Assembly (NCBI RefSeq): GCF_004353915.1
Contig: NZ_SMRP01000012.1
Coordinates: 180,279-244,278, forward strand
Source: Paraburkholderia silviterrae
GTDB taxonomy: Bacteria > Pseudomonadota > Gammaproteobacteria > Burkholderiales > Burkholderiaceae
DNA length: 64,000 nucleotides
Direction of reading: 5' to 3'
Each line of letters begins with the position of its first letter. The stretch's first letter is position 1. Position numbers and translations under genes: made by a program. The notes under the pieces were generated by a model. That model made no database searches, had not been told where the DNA came from, and saw only the letters and a list, made by a program, of their open reading frames with translations. Positions 26,515 to 35,140 of the stretch are shown piece after piece.

Positions 26515-27984
26515 TCAATCCAGATTGATGTAGGTGGCCTTCGGGTAGAGGAAGCTTTCCACGTGCTCCTTGCCGCCTTTCCAGCCATAGCCGCTCATCT
26601 TCGTGCCGCCGAAACCCACGGCGGGATCGATCACGCCGTAGCAGTTGACCCAGACGGTGCCCGAGCGGATGCCGTGCGAAACCTTGTGCGCGGTGGACAG
26701 GTCGCGCGTCCAGACGCCGCCCGCGAGGCCGTAGGGCGTGTCGTTGGCCAGCTGGAGAGCCTCTTCCATGGAATCGAACGGAATCACAGACGCCACCGGG
26801 CCGAAGATTTCCTCCTGCGCGATGGTCATGTCGTTGCGCACGTTGGCAAAGACCGTGGGCTCCACAAAAAAGCCGTTGGTCAGCTCGCCGCCGAGGCGGC
26901 GCCCGCCGTGCACCAGTTCGGCTTCCTTGCCGCCGATGTCCATGTAGTGCATGACGCGCTCGAGCTGGCGCTGCGAGATCAGCGGACCGATCTGCGTACC
27001 CGGCTCGCGACCGTCACCGATCTTGATGGTTTTCGCGAACGCGGCCATGCGCTGCACGAATTCGTCGTGGACGGCGCGCTGCACGAGAATGCGGGTGCCC
27101 GCCACGCAGACCTGGCCCGTGTTGGCGAAGACGCCCATGGAAGCGCCGGGCACCGCCTTGTCGAGATCGGCATCGGCGAACACGATGTCGGGCGATTTGC
27201 CGCCCAGTTCCAGCTGCAGCCGTTTGAGGTTGCCTGCCGAAGCCCGCACGATCGCCTGCGCCGTGCCCACCGAACCCGTGAAGGCCACGCGGTCCACGCC
27301 CATGTGTCCGGCCAGTGCTTCGCCAACGTCCTTGCCGTAGCCGGTGACGACGTTGATCACGCCGTCGGGGACGCCTGCCTCCATCATCAGTTCGGACACG
27401 CGCAACGAGGACAGCGACGCATCCTCGGCGGGCTTGAGCACGGCGGTGCAGCCCGTTGCCAGCGCCGGGCCGTAGATCCACCACAGGCCCATCAGCGGAC
27501 CATTCCAGGGGATGATGCCGCCGACCACGCCCACGGGCATCAGGTGCTTGAGCGCCGTGAAGTTCGGCGCGATGGACAGCGGACTGGCCGCCACCGAGGC
27601 AGCGCCCGTCTGCGATGCATAGAACTGCAGTAGCTGCGAGAGCCATTCCTTGTAGCCGCGTGTGCGCGCGAGCGGCGCGCCCATGTCGAGCGTTTCGATC
27701 AGCGCCAACTCGTCGAAGTTGTCGAGGATGGCGTCGTGCACGCGCAGCAGCAGCTTGCGCCGCTCATGGGCCGTGAAGCGGCTCCATGCGCCTTCGAAGG
27801 CGCGGCGCGCGGCGGCGACGGCGCGGTCGACGTCTTGCGCATCGCCCCGGGCAATATGGCAGAGCAGCTCGCCCGTGGCGGGATTGATGGCCTCGATGTG
27901 CTGGCCCGAACTGGGCTCGACCCATTGCCCGCCGATCAGCATTTTTTTTGCGCCTTGTACGAAAGCCGGCGTGCTCATATCCAC
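26515..27984 (-). CDS. Aldehyde dehydrogenase family protein
   Basis: 489 residues, NAD(P)-dependent. Catalytic Glu in QLELGGKSPD and Cys in NTGQVCVAGTRI. The start is most likely the GTG at 27982-27984, six bases after AAGGAGA; an ATG two codons later is possible. It is followed by the zinc alcohol dehydrogenase gene and preceded by a second, distinct aldehyde dehydrogenase. Two such genes side by side suggest successive or alternative aldehyde substrates. Confidence 0.9.
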   Translation of the reverse strand: MDMSTPAFVQGAKKMLIGGQWVEPSSGQHIEAINPATGELLCHIARGDAQDVDRAVAAARRAFEGAWSRFTAHERRKLLLRVHDAILDNFDELALIETLDMGAPLARTRGYKEWLSQLLQFYASQTGAASVAASPLSIAPNFTALKHLMPVGVVGGIIPWNGPLMGLWWIYGPALATGCTAVLKPAEDASLSSLRVSELMMEAGVPDGVINVVTGYGKDVGEALAGHMGVDRVAFTGSVGTAQAIVRASAGNLKRLQLELGGKSPDIVFADADLDKAVPGASMGVFANTGQVCVAGTRILVQRAVHDEFVQRMAAFAKTIKIGDGREPGTQIGPLISQRQLERVMHYMDIGGKEAELVHGGRRLGGELTNGFFVEPTVFANVRNDMTIAQEEIFGPVASVIPFDSMEEALQLANDTPYGLAGGVWTRDLSTAHKVSHGIRSGTVWVNCYGVIDPAVGFGGTKMSGYGWKGGKEHVESFLYPKATYINLD

Positions 27985-28021
27985 TGCGTGTCTCCTTGAT
28001 GGTTGTCGTGAAAGGACGGAA

Positions 28022-29512
28022 TCACATGCGGACCATGATCGACTTCGTCTGCGTGTAGGCCTCGATCGATTCCTGGCCGAACTCGCGTCCCCAGCCCGAT
28101 TGCTTGTAGCCGCCGAAGGCCATGGCCGGATCGGATTCGCCGAACGTGTTGATCCACAGCCGGCCCGCCTTCAGCGCGCGCACCACCTTGTGGGCGCGCG
28201 AGACGTCGCGCGTCCAGACCGCGGCGGACAGGCCGTAGGCCGTGTCGTTGCCTTGCAGCACGGCGTCGTCTTCGTCCTTGAACGGGATGATCGAGAGCAC
28301 CGGGCCGAAGATCTCTTCCTGCGCGATCCGCATGCCGTTGCGCACGTTGTCGAACACCGTGGGCTCGACGAAGTAGCCCGCGCCGCTCCACGCGTTGCCG
28401 CCCAGGCGCAGCGCGGCGCCGCCTTCCTGACCCGCGCCGATGTACGACCAGACGCGCTCGCGCTGCTTCGCCGAGATCAGCGGCCCCAGCTTCGTATCGG
28501 CCGCGAACGGGTCGCCCGCTTTCCACGTCGCCGCCAGTTGGGCCACGCGCTCCGACACCTGGTCGTGGATGCTTTCCTGCACGAACAGGCGCGTGCCCGC
28601 CGAGCAGACCTGGCCTGAATTGCCGCAAAAAGTTTTGACGGCGCTCTGCACGGCCTTTTCGATGTCGGCGTCGGCGAAGACCACGTTGGGCGCCTTGCCG
28701 CCGAGTTCCAGCGTCACCTTCTTCAAATTGGACGTCGCGTCGCGCACGATCTGTTTGCCGATGGCCGTGGAGCCCGTGAACGCGATTTTGTCCACGCCCA
28801 GATGCTGGGCGAGCGCGGCGCCCGCCGTGGCGCCGAACCCAGGCAGCACGTTGATGACGCCGGGCGGCAAATCGGTCTCCTGGATCAGCTCCGCAAGACG
28901 GATGGAGGTCAGACACGCAAGCTCGGCGGGCTTGAGAATCACCGTGTTGCCGCAGCACAGCGCGTTGGCGAATTTGATGGAGGCCATCAGGATCGGCACG
29001 TTCCACGGAATGATCTGGCCGCACACGCCCAGCGGTTCGCGCAGCGTGTAAATCAGCGTGCTGCCGTCCGACGGGATCGTGGTGCCCAGCACCTTCGAGC
29101 ACCAGCCCGCGTAGTAGCGGAAGATGTCGACGGCGGCCGTTACCGCGCCCTGGGCGAACCACAGCGGCATGCCGTTATCGAGCGACTCGATCGCGGCCAG
29201 CTCGTCGATGTGCTGTTCGACCTTGTCGGCGATCTTGAGCAGCGCACGGGTGCGCGCGTGAGGCGACAGCGCGGCCCAGGACGGCGCCTCGAAGGCCTTG
29301 CGGGCGGCGATGACGGCCGCGTCGACGTCGGCGCTGTCGGCTTCGGCCACATGGCAGAGCAGTTCTTCGGTCGCCGGGTTGATGACTTCGAAGGTCTTGC
29401 CCGATGCCGCCTCGATCCACTGTCCGCCGATGAGAAGGCGCTTGCCGCGTTGCTTGATCCAGGCGAGCGCTTTGGCGCGTGCGGCTTGAGCGGGGTTGGA
29501 TGAATTCGTCAT
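28022..29512 (-). CDS. Aldehyde dehydrogenase family protein
   Basis: 496 residues with Glu in TLELGGKAPN, Cys in NSGQVCSAGTRL and the N-terminal INPATEELLCHV segment. It is similar to but clearly diverged from the neighbour at 26515-27984. Its IIPWNVPILMA and PLGVCGQ segments fit the broad ALDH1/betaine-aldehyde-like group. It sits 28 bases after the SMP-30 gene and 37 before the second aldehyde dehydrogenase gene. The substrate is not evident. Confidence 0.9.
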   Translation of the reverse strand: MTNSSNPAQAARAKALAWIKQRGKRLLIGGQWIEAASGKTFEVINPATEELLCHVAEADSADVDAAVIAARKAFEAPSWAALSPHARTRALLKIADKVEQHIDELAAIESLDNGMPLWFAQGAVTAAVDIFRYYAGWCSKVLGTTIPSDGSTLIYTLREPLGVCGQIIPWNVPILMASIKFANALCCGNTVILKPAELACLTSIRLAELIQETDLPPGVINVLPGFGATAGAALAQHLGVDKIAFTGSTAIGKQIVRDATSNLKKVTLELGGKAPNVVFADADIEKAVQSAVKTFCGNSGQVCSAGTRLFVQESIHDQVSERVAQLAATWKAGDPFAADTKLGPLISAKQRERVWSYIGAGQEGGAALRLGGNAWSGAGYFVEPTVFDNVRNGMRIAQEEIFGPVLSIIPFKDEDDAVLQGNDTAYGLSAAVWTRDVSRAHKVVRALKAGRLWINTFGESDPAMAFGGYKQSGWGREFGQESIEAYTQTKSIMVRM

Positions 29513-29540
29513 GAAGCCTCCACGTGTAATGGCAATGCGC

Positions 29541-30431
29541 TCAGGCGACGGCGACGTCGACCCGGGTGGACAACACGGCGCTCAGCGGGTTGGCGCGGCG
29601 CACGTCCGGATTGAAATCGGCGGGCGTGACGCACAGGAATAGCGTGCGCCCGTCCGCACCGCCGAGAGCACATGCATAACAATTGCGATCCCCGGTCTGG
29701 ATCTCTTCGAGAACGCGTCCGCCGGGTGCCACGCGCAGTACGCGCGCCTTGGTGAAATCCGCGACCCAGATCGCGCCTTCGGCGTCGACTTGCGAGATGC
29801 CGTCCGAGGCAACGGTGATTTCGGCCATCGACTGGATCACATCGTCGTTTTGCGGCACCGGGCCGAAATTCGCCCAGTCCCGACGCGCCGATAGCGAACC
29901 GTCGGGCAGGATGTCGAAGGCCGAAAGCCGGTTGCCGAACGATTCGGCGACCACGAGCGTGCGGTTGTCGATGACGGTCGGGCCGTTGGGGAAATGCAGC
30001 CCTTCGCTGACCATGGTGACCGTTCCATCCGGATCGACGCGCGCCAGCCGGGCCGGGCGGCGGGGCGCCAGCTTCATGACGTCGAAGCCGAGATTGCCCA
30101 CCCACGCGCGGCCCTGCGCGTCAACGACCATGTCGTTCGGCTCGAATTCGAGGTGCGGGAACAGGTCGGCATGGACCACGACGGCGCCATCGTGCTCGCG
30201 GCGCAGCAGCTTGCGATCGTGCATGGACACGGCGAGCAGGCGGCCATCCGGCAACCAGCCGATGCCGGAGGGACATTCGGGAACGTGCATTTCGGTGTGC
30301 AGGTCGCTGCCGTCCTCGCGTATCGAGCAAACCCGTTCGGAGTACAGATCGCTGAACCAGAAGCGCCCATCGTGCCAGCGCGCCCCTTCGGTATGCGTCA
30401 TGCCATCCAGCAGAAGGGTAAGTTGTCTCAT
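29541..30431 (-). CDS. SMP-30/gluconolactonase-like lactonase
   Basis: About 296 residues of six-bladed beta-propeller type. Family landmarks are an early TEGARWHDGRFWFSD (with a metal-binding Glu), NDMVVDAQGRAWVGN, and SQVDAEGAIWVAD near the C-terminus. These calcium- or zinc-dependent enzymes open lactones. The start is taken at MRQLTLL (30431); an in-frame ATG at 30446 falls inside an AT-rich dyad and has no ribosome site. In the operon it would open a lactone whose hydroxy acid the alcohol and aldehyde dehydrogenases could oxidise. Confidence 0.83.
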   Translation of the reverse strand: MRQLTLLLDGMTHTEGARWHDGRFWFSDLYSERVCSIREDGSDLHTEMHVPECPSGIGWLPDGRLLAVSMHDRKLLRREHDGAVVVHADLFPHLEFEPNDMVVDAQGRAWVGNLGFDVMKLAPRRPARLARVDPDGTVTMVSEGLHFPNGPTVIDNRTLVVAESFGNRLSAFDILPDGSLSARRDWANFGPVPQNDDVIQSMAEITVASDGISQVDAEGAIWVADFTKARVLRVAPGGRVLEEIQTGDRNCYACALGGADGRTLFLCVTPADFNPDVRRANPLSAVLSTRVDVAVA

Positions 30432-30437
30432 GTTATT

Positions 30438-30451
30438 AACTATCATTAGTT
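30438..30451. promoter_or_regulatory. AT-rich dyad upstream of the lactonase gene
   Basis: AACTA-TCAT-TAGTT palindrome within TTATTAACTATCATTAG, between the crotonase and lactonase genes. It could be a regulator site or a second promoter region inside the operon. Confidence 0.35.
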
Positions 30452-30494
30452 AGATAAAGGCGCGCGCGACGGCACACCGGCTCGTCTGGCCGCG

Positions 30495-31304
30495 CTATGA
30501 AGGTAGGCGGGCCGATGGAAAATCCGGCTGGCGTTTGCCGCGCAGCGCGGCCAGACCTTCCTTGACGTCCTCGCCCAGGAAACACAGCATTTCCATGGCG
30601 AGTGAATTGTCGAAGATGGGGCCGGCGAGGCGCATCCAGTTATTGAGTGACTTCTTGGTCGCGCGTATAGCAGTCTGGCTGCCGCACGCAAGATTTGCCG
30701 CGATGCCGAGAGCCTTCGCCAGGACTTCTGCACGCGGCGTGCAGAACGTAACGAGGCCGATGCGCTCCGCTTCCTTGCCGTCGATGAAATCCGCCGTCAT
30801 CAGGTAGTACTTCGCCTTGGTCATGCCGCACAGCAGCGGCCAGATGATGGCGGCGTGGTCGCCCGCCGACACGCCCAGGCGCGTATGGCCGTCGGTCATG
30901 CGCGCGTCTTCGGCCATCACGCTCACGTCGGCCAGCAGCGCCACGGCGAGGCCCGCGCCCACGGCCGTTCCGTTGATTGCCGAGATGATTGGCTTTTCGC
31001 AGGCCAGCATGTTGTAGACGATGTCGGAGGCCTCTTTCATCACGCGCATCGTGGCTTCGTGGCTGTTCGACATTTCTTCCACGACGGCCAGGTCGCCGCC
31101 CGCGGAGAATGCACGCTCGCCCGCTCCGGTGACCACCGCCGCCTTGACATTCGGATCGTCGTTGAGCACGGCCCAGACCTGGGTCAGTTCCCAGTGCATT
31201 CTATTGTTCGTGGCATTCATGAAGTCGGGACGATTCAGCGTGACGAGCATGACGCCGTCATGCTGGGGATCGAACCGGATGAACTCGAATTCTTCGTATC
31301 GCAT
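30495..31304 (-). CDS. Crotonase-fold protein lacking both catalytic glutamates
   Basis: 269 residues, enoyl-CoA hydratase/isomerase family with an oxyanion-hole segment at FSAGGDLAV. Aligned by eye to rat mitochondrial hydratase, the two catalytic Glu positions are Ala120 (GAGLAVALLAD) and His140 (TDGHTRLG), so ordinary hydration is unlikely. Asp149 and His150 in SAGDHAAII may serve instead. The start at 31304 (MRYEEFEF) is preferred over 31343 and 31370, which lack a ribosome site. It is the first gene of the minus-strand operon, 184 bases after the LysR gene. Confidence 0.8.
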   Translation of the reverse strand: MRYEEFEFIRFDPQHDGVMLVTLNRPDFMNATNNRMHWELTQVWAVLNDDPNVKAAVVTGAGERAFSAGGDLAVVEEMSNSHEATMRVMKEASDIVYNMLACEKPIISAINGTAVGAGLAVALLADVSVMAEDARMTDGHTRLGVSAGDHAAIIWPLLCGMTKAKYYLMTADFIDGKEAERIGLVTFCTPRAEVLAKALGIAANLACGSQTAIRATKKSLNNWMRLAGPIFDNSLAMEMLCFLGEDVKEGLAALRGKRQPDFPSARLPS

Positions 31305-31488
31305 GCTGGTTTCCAAAACGGATTTGAACGGGTCGACTTGCATTGAACCCGCTGATATCGGCGGGCGCAATGCGTGCGATGCGCGCGTTCCGTACTTTGG
31401 CAGCCGCCCGGAAAAACGCTTTGAGTCCGGTTTCTTCGCCTATATTGGGAAGGCGTGTCGAGCGTCCTTGCAGGTACTCTCGCGAGTA

Positions 31489-32427
31489 TCAGCGCGATCC
31501 ACGTTCACGTTCGAGTTGTTCGCGCTGCACGATCAGAAAGTCCATTAGCGCGCGTGTTTTCGCAGGCATTTGCGAGCGCGACGGGATGTAGAGATGGAAG
31601 CCCGGGAAGGGACGGCACCACGGTTCGAGTACGCGTATCAGCGACCCGCTGGAGAGATGATGCCGCACGCAAAGATCGATGTGCTGTACGAGCCCGACGC
31701 CCTGTACCGCGGCGCGCAGCATGCTGTCGTCGTCGTTGAAGATGGCGTTCCCTTGGGGTTCGTACACCACCGTTTGGGCCTCGGTGCCCGGTGTGGTGAA
31801 CGACCAGCGGTCGATCGTACCGCTCGACGTGAAGCGATAGGAGAGACAGTTGTGCCGCATGAGGTCGGCGGGCGTTTCCGGCATGCCGTGGCGCGCGAAG
31901 TAATCCGGCGATCCGACGATAGCCATCTCCAGCATGGGTGTCACCGGCACGGCCACCATATGTTCGTCGAGACTCTCGCCAAGGCGAATGCCCGCGTCCA
32001 GACCTTCCGCCACGATATTCGAAAAGCCGTCGTTCATGACGAGTTCGAGACGCAGCTTCGGGTAGCACGCGAGGAAGTCGGCCATGTGCGGTTCCAGCAG
32101 CAAGCGCGCCGCGACCCGCGAAGTGCTCACGCGGATCTGCCCGACCGGTACGGCATGCGTTTCGCCGATTTCTGCCACCGCGCGTTCGATTGTCGCCAGC
32201 GCCGGCGCAAGCGTATCGAACAGGCGCTGCCCCTCTTCGGTGAGCGACATGTCGCGGGTCGTGCGATGCAGCAGGCGCACCTTGAGATGCTGTTCGAGCG
32301 CCTTGAGCTGCTGCGAGAGCGCCGCGCGCGAAACCTCCATTTCCGTCGCCGCCCGGGTGAAGCTGCGGTGACGGGCAATGTTCACAAACGAGGCGAGGGC
32401 GGGCAGGAGTGAGGTTTCGATTGACAT
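31489..32427 (-). CDS. LysR family transcriptional regulator
   Basis: 312 residues of the AaeR/CrgA-like LysR group. HTH is visible at RSFTRAATEMEVSRAALSQQ, followed by LEQHLKVRLLHRTTR and a C-terminal inducer domain. It is divergent from the first Cys-type hydrolase gene across a 114-base spacer with a GTTTAGCTTAAC dyad. It therefore probably controls the hydrolase/NmrA/OYE genes, although the crotonase operon lies downstream on its own strand. Confidence 0.9.
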   Translation of the reverse strand: MSIETSLLPALASFVNIARHRSFTRAATEMEVSRAALSQQLKALEQHLKVRLLHRTTRDMSLTEEGQRLFDTLAPALATIERAVAEIGETHAVPVGQIRVSTSRVAARLLLEPHMADFLACYPKLRLELVMNDGFSNIVAEGLDAGIRLGESLDEHMVAVPVTPMLEMAIVGSPDYFARHGMPETPADLMRHNCLSYRFTSSGTIDRWSFTTPGTEAQTVVYEPQGNAIFNDDDSMLRAAVQGVGLVQHIDLCVRHHLSSGSLIRVLEPWCRPFPGFHLYIPSRSQMPAKTRALMDFLIVQREQLERERGSR

Positions 32428-32435
32428 ATTGTCAA

Positions 32436-32447
32436 GTTTAGCTTAAC
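32436..32447. promoter_or_regulatory. Near-palindromic LysR site candidate
   Basis: GTTTAGCTTAAC, symmetric except at one position pair, just upstream of the LysR start in the divergent spacer. A TATGAT at 32492-32497 could be the -10 box of the hydrolase gene. Confidence 0.4.
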
Positions 32448-32541
32448 ACTGATGTGTTTGAAAGGCGGTTTTTCCTAACCAAAAGCGCGCCTATGATGAA
32501 TCCCATCGCAACGGACTTTTCCACACAGGAGCAAACCGATC

Positions 32542-33462
32542 GTGCAGAACGTCAATTTCAGGAATCTCAATGGCCAGGGCGTGACGATGGCCGCCGCCAT
32601 TCATCTTCCGGAAGGCTTCGACGCGAGCCGCAAATATGCAGCCGTGGTCGTCGCGCATCCGGGTGGCGGCGTGAAGGAACAGACCGCCGGACTGTACGCC
32701 AGCAAGCTTGCGGAAAACGGCCTGGTGGCGATTGCTTTCGACGCTTCGTATCAGGGCGCAAGCACGGGCGAGCCGCGGCAACTCGAAAACCCGTACATCC
32801 GTACCGAAGATATCAGCGCAGTGATCGACTATCTGGTGACGCTGCCGTATGTCGACGCGGAGCAGATCGGCGCGATGGGTATCTGCGCGGGCGGCGGCTA
32901 TACCGCGAATGCTGCCATCAACGACCGCCGCATCAAGGCCGTGGGTACCGTCAGCGCCGTCAACATCGGCCAGATGTTCCGCAATGGGTGGGAGAACACG
33001 GTTGCGGACGCGGATGCGATTGCGTTCATCCAGGCCGGTTCGCAGGCGCGCACGAGCGACGCGGTGAACGCGAATCTCGCTACTCTGCCGCTCGCCCCGA
33101 TGCGTCGTGAAGATGCGCCGAACAAGGAACTGGAAGAAGCTTGGGAGTACTACCATACGCCGCGCTGCGAGCATCCGAATGCGCCTGGTTTCATGACGGC
33201 CCGCAGCCTCAACCAGATCATCACGTATGACGCCTACAACAAGGCCGAAGCATTCCTGACCCAGCCGCTCCAGATCGTGGCGGGGAGCGTGGCCGGCAGC
33301 AAGTGGATGAGCGATGACCTGTTCGCTCGCGCCGCCAGCAAGGACAAGCAATTCCACGTTGTCGAAGGCGCGAATCACATGTCGCTGTACGACGTGCCGA
33401 AGTATGTCGACGAGGCCGTTTCGGTACTCGCGCCGTTCTTCCAGCGCACGCTCGCTCATTGA
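32542..33462 (+). CDS. Alpha/beta hydrolase, dienelactone-hydrolase-like with Cys nucleophile
   Basis: 306 residues, family resembling E. coli YcjY. The nucleophile elbow reads GICAGGG, putting Cys115 where most alpha/beta hydrolases have Ser, as in dienelactone hydrolase. A conserved early AHPGGGVKEQTAG loop probably forms the oxyanion hole, and a late His lies in EGANHMSLYD. The start is GTG with AGGAG ten bases upstream; the upstream ATGATG is in another frame. A related copy follows 16 bases later. The substrate is unknown. Confidence 0.82.
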   Translation: MQNVNFRNLNGQGVTMAAAIHLPEGFDASRKYAAVVVAHPGGGVKEQTAGLYASKLAENGLVAIAFDASYQGASTGEPRQLENPYIRTEDISAVIDYLVTLPYVDAEQIGAMGICAGGGYTANAAINDRRIKAVGTVSAVNIGQMFRNGWENTVADADAIAFIQAGSQARTSDAVNANLATLPLAPMRREDAPNKELEEAWEYYHTPRCEHPNAPGFMTARSLNQIITYDAYNKAEAFLTQPLQIVAGSVAGSKWMSDDLFARAASKDKQFHVVEGANHMSLYDVPKYVDEAVSVLAPFFQRTLAH

Positions 33463-33478
33463 GAAAACGGGACCCATC

Positions 33479-34414
33479 ATGAAAGCCAGCAACATTCGCA
33501 CCGTCACCTACAAGAATCTGGGATGGGATACGGCGGCGGACATCTATCTGCCGCCGGATTTCGATGAGACGAAGCAATACCCCGCCATCGTGAGCACGCA
33601 CCCAATCGGCAGCTGCAAGGAGCAAACCGCCGGGAATGTCTATGGTGCCGCGCTTGCAAAGGAAGGGTTCGTCGTCGTCGCCTTTGATGCGAGCTTCCAG
33701 GGCGCCAGTGGCGGGGCGCCACGCTTCATCGAAGATCCGTCGATTCGTGTCTCGGATATCCGCTTCGCTATCGACTATCTCGTCACGCTGCCGTATGTCG
33801 ACGAGAACCGTATCGGCGCGATCGGCGTGTGCGGCGGTGGTGCCTATACGATCCAGGCGGCCATGACCGATCACCGGATCAAGGCGGTGACATCAATCAC
33901 CGGTGTCAACTTCGGTCGTCTGATTCGCGAAGGATTCAGCAACTTTGATCCGGTTGGCGCGCTGGAGGCAATGGGCAAGCAGCGCACGGCGGAAGCAAAG
34001 GGCGCGCCGCGCAACGTCATCAACTATCTGCCTGCATCGGTCGATGAGGGCCGGAAGAATGGCGTGACGGATATCGACGTGCTGGAAGCCACGGACTATT
34101 ACAAGTCCGATCGTGGACGGAAACCGAATGGCGCGACCAGTGGGTTGTTTTCGTTCAACAGCGCCGCGATGGGCTGGGATGCATTCCTGCATGCCGAAGT
34201 GCTGCTCACGCAGCCGCTGATGGTAGTGATCGGCGACAAGCCAGGCGCTTTTGGCGCGTATCGCGACGGCTGGGAAATATACGGCCGCGCGGCATCGAAG
34301 GACAAGCATATCGTCGTGGCCGAAGGCTGGTCGCACTACGACCTGTACGACAAGCCCGAGCCGGTTGCGTTGGCACTGGCCAAAGTTGTGCCGTTCTTCA
34401 AGGAACACCTGTAA
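33479..34414 (+). CDS. Alpha/beta hydrolase, dienelactone-hydrolase-like with Cys nucleophile
   Basis: 311 residues, tandem paralogue of the preceding gene. The elbow is GVCGGGA with Cys118; the late catalytic His is in EGWSHYDLYD. The early loop reads THPIGSCKEQTAG, so the two copies differ near the active site and may act on different esters or lactones. It is probably co-transcribed with the first copy. A hairpin at 34420-34447 ends the pair. Confidence 0.83.
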   Translation: MKASNIRTVTYKNLGWDTAADIYLPPDFDETKQYPAIVSTHPIGSCKEQTAGNVYGAALAKEGFVVVAFDASFQGASGGAPRFIEDPSIRVSDIRFAIDYLVTLPYVDENRIGAIGVCGGGAYTIQAAMTDHRIKAVTSITGVNFGRLIREGFSNFDPVGALEAMGKQRTAEAKGAPRNVINYLPASVDEGRKNGVTDIDVLEATDYYKSDRGRKPNGATSGLFSFNSAAMGWDAFLHAEVLLTQPLMVVIGDKPGAFGAYRDGWEIYGRAASKDKHIVVAEGWSHYDLYDKPEPVALALAKVVPFFKEHL

Positions 34415-34419
34415 TCGCC

Positions 34420-34447
34420 CAGGGGCACCGCCGACGCGGTGTCCCTG
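34420..34447 (+). terminator. Hairpin terminator after the hydrolase pair
   Basis: Stem CAGGGGCACCGC / GCGGTGTCCCTG (12 pairs, one G-U) with loop CGAC, five bases after the hydrolase stop. No T-tract follows. Confidence 0.55.
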
Positions 34448-34492
34448 CCGGAACGCCGGTCATGAGTTTTAAATCGGATACCTTATCAAATT

Positions 34493-35131
34493 ATGAAGAA
34501 CGTTCTCGTTCTGGGCGCGAGCGGGCAGATCGCGCAGTGGGTGATTCAAATGCTCGCGCAACGCAGCGACACCGCGATGACGCTGCTTTTGCGAAACCCG
34601 AAGAAAATCGCCAGCAAGTTGCCCGCCAACGCGAAGCTCGTGGTTGGCAGTTCGCTCGACGGGAAGCTCCTCGCTCAGGCCATGTCGGGTCAGGATATCG
34701 TCTATGCGAACCTGACGGGCGATGATATCGACGTCCAGGCGAGAAGCGTCGTGGCGGCCATGAAGGCTGCCGGCGTCAAGCGCCTCGTTTTTGTGCTCTC
34801 GCTCGGGATATACGACGAAGTGCCCGGCAAGTTCGGCGAGTGGAATAACGCAACCATCGGGGAGGATCTCAAGCCTTTCGCGCGCGCGGCTGAAGCGGTG
34901 GAAGCATCGGGCCTCGACTACACCATCGTGCGTCCCGCGTGGCTGACCGATGAGGACGAAGTCGACTACGAACTGACTGAACGTCACGAACCGTTCAAGG
35001 GCACTGTCGTCTCGCGCAAAAGCGTGGCGGACCTGATCGCGAAGATCATCGAGTCTCCGCAGTTGTACACAGGCGCGAGCCTCGGCGTCAACAAGCCGGA
35101 CACCGACGGCGACAAACCCTATTTCATGTAA
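34493..35131 (+). CDS. NmrA/SDR-like NAD(P)-binding protein
   Basis: 212 residues of the atypical short-chain dehydrogenase family. N-terminal dinucleotide-binding loop VLGASGQIA; TGDDID and LSLGIYDE segments and DYTIVRPAWLTDED are typical of small NmrA-like proteins. No complete YxxxK dyad is visible, so it may be a redox sensor or a reductase of unusual type. No strong ribosome site is seen. It is followed 9 bases later by the OYE gene. Confidence 0.8.
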   Translation: MKNVLVLGASGQIAQWVIQMLAQRSDTAMTLLLRNPKKIASKLPANAKLVVGSSLDGKLLAQAMSGQDIVYANLTGDDIDVQARSVVAAMKAAGVKRLVFVLSLGIYDEVPGKFGEWNNATIGEDLKPFARAAEAVEASGLDYTIVRPAWLTDEDEVDYELTERHEPFKGTVVSRKSVADLIAKIIESPQLYTGASLGVNKPDTDGDKPYFM

Positions 35132-35140
35132 CTGCAGCTA

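Noticed and set aside
30433..30457. A common operator shared with the 6576-6600 region (both contain TCATTAG)
   Set aside because: The shared core is too short and AT-rich 6-7-mers are expected by chance in this length; the flanks do not align.
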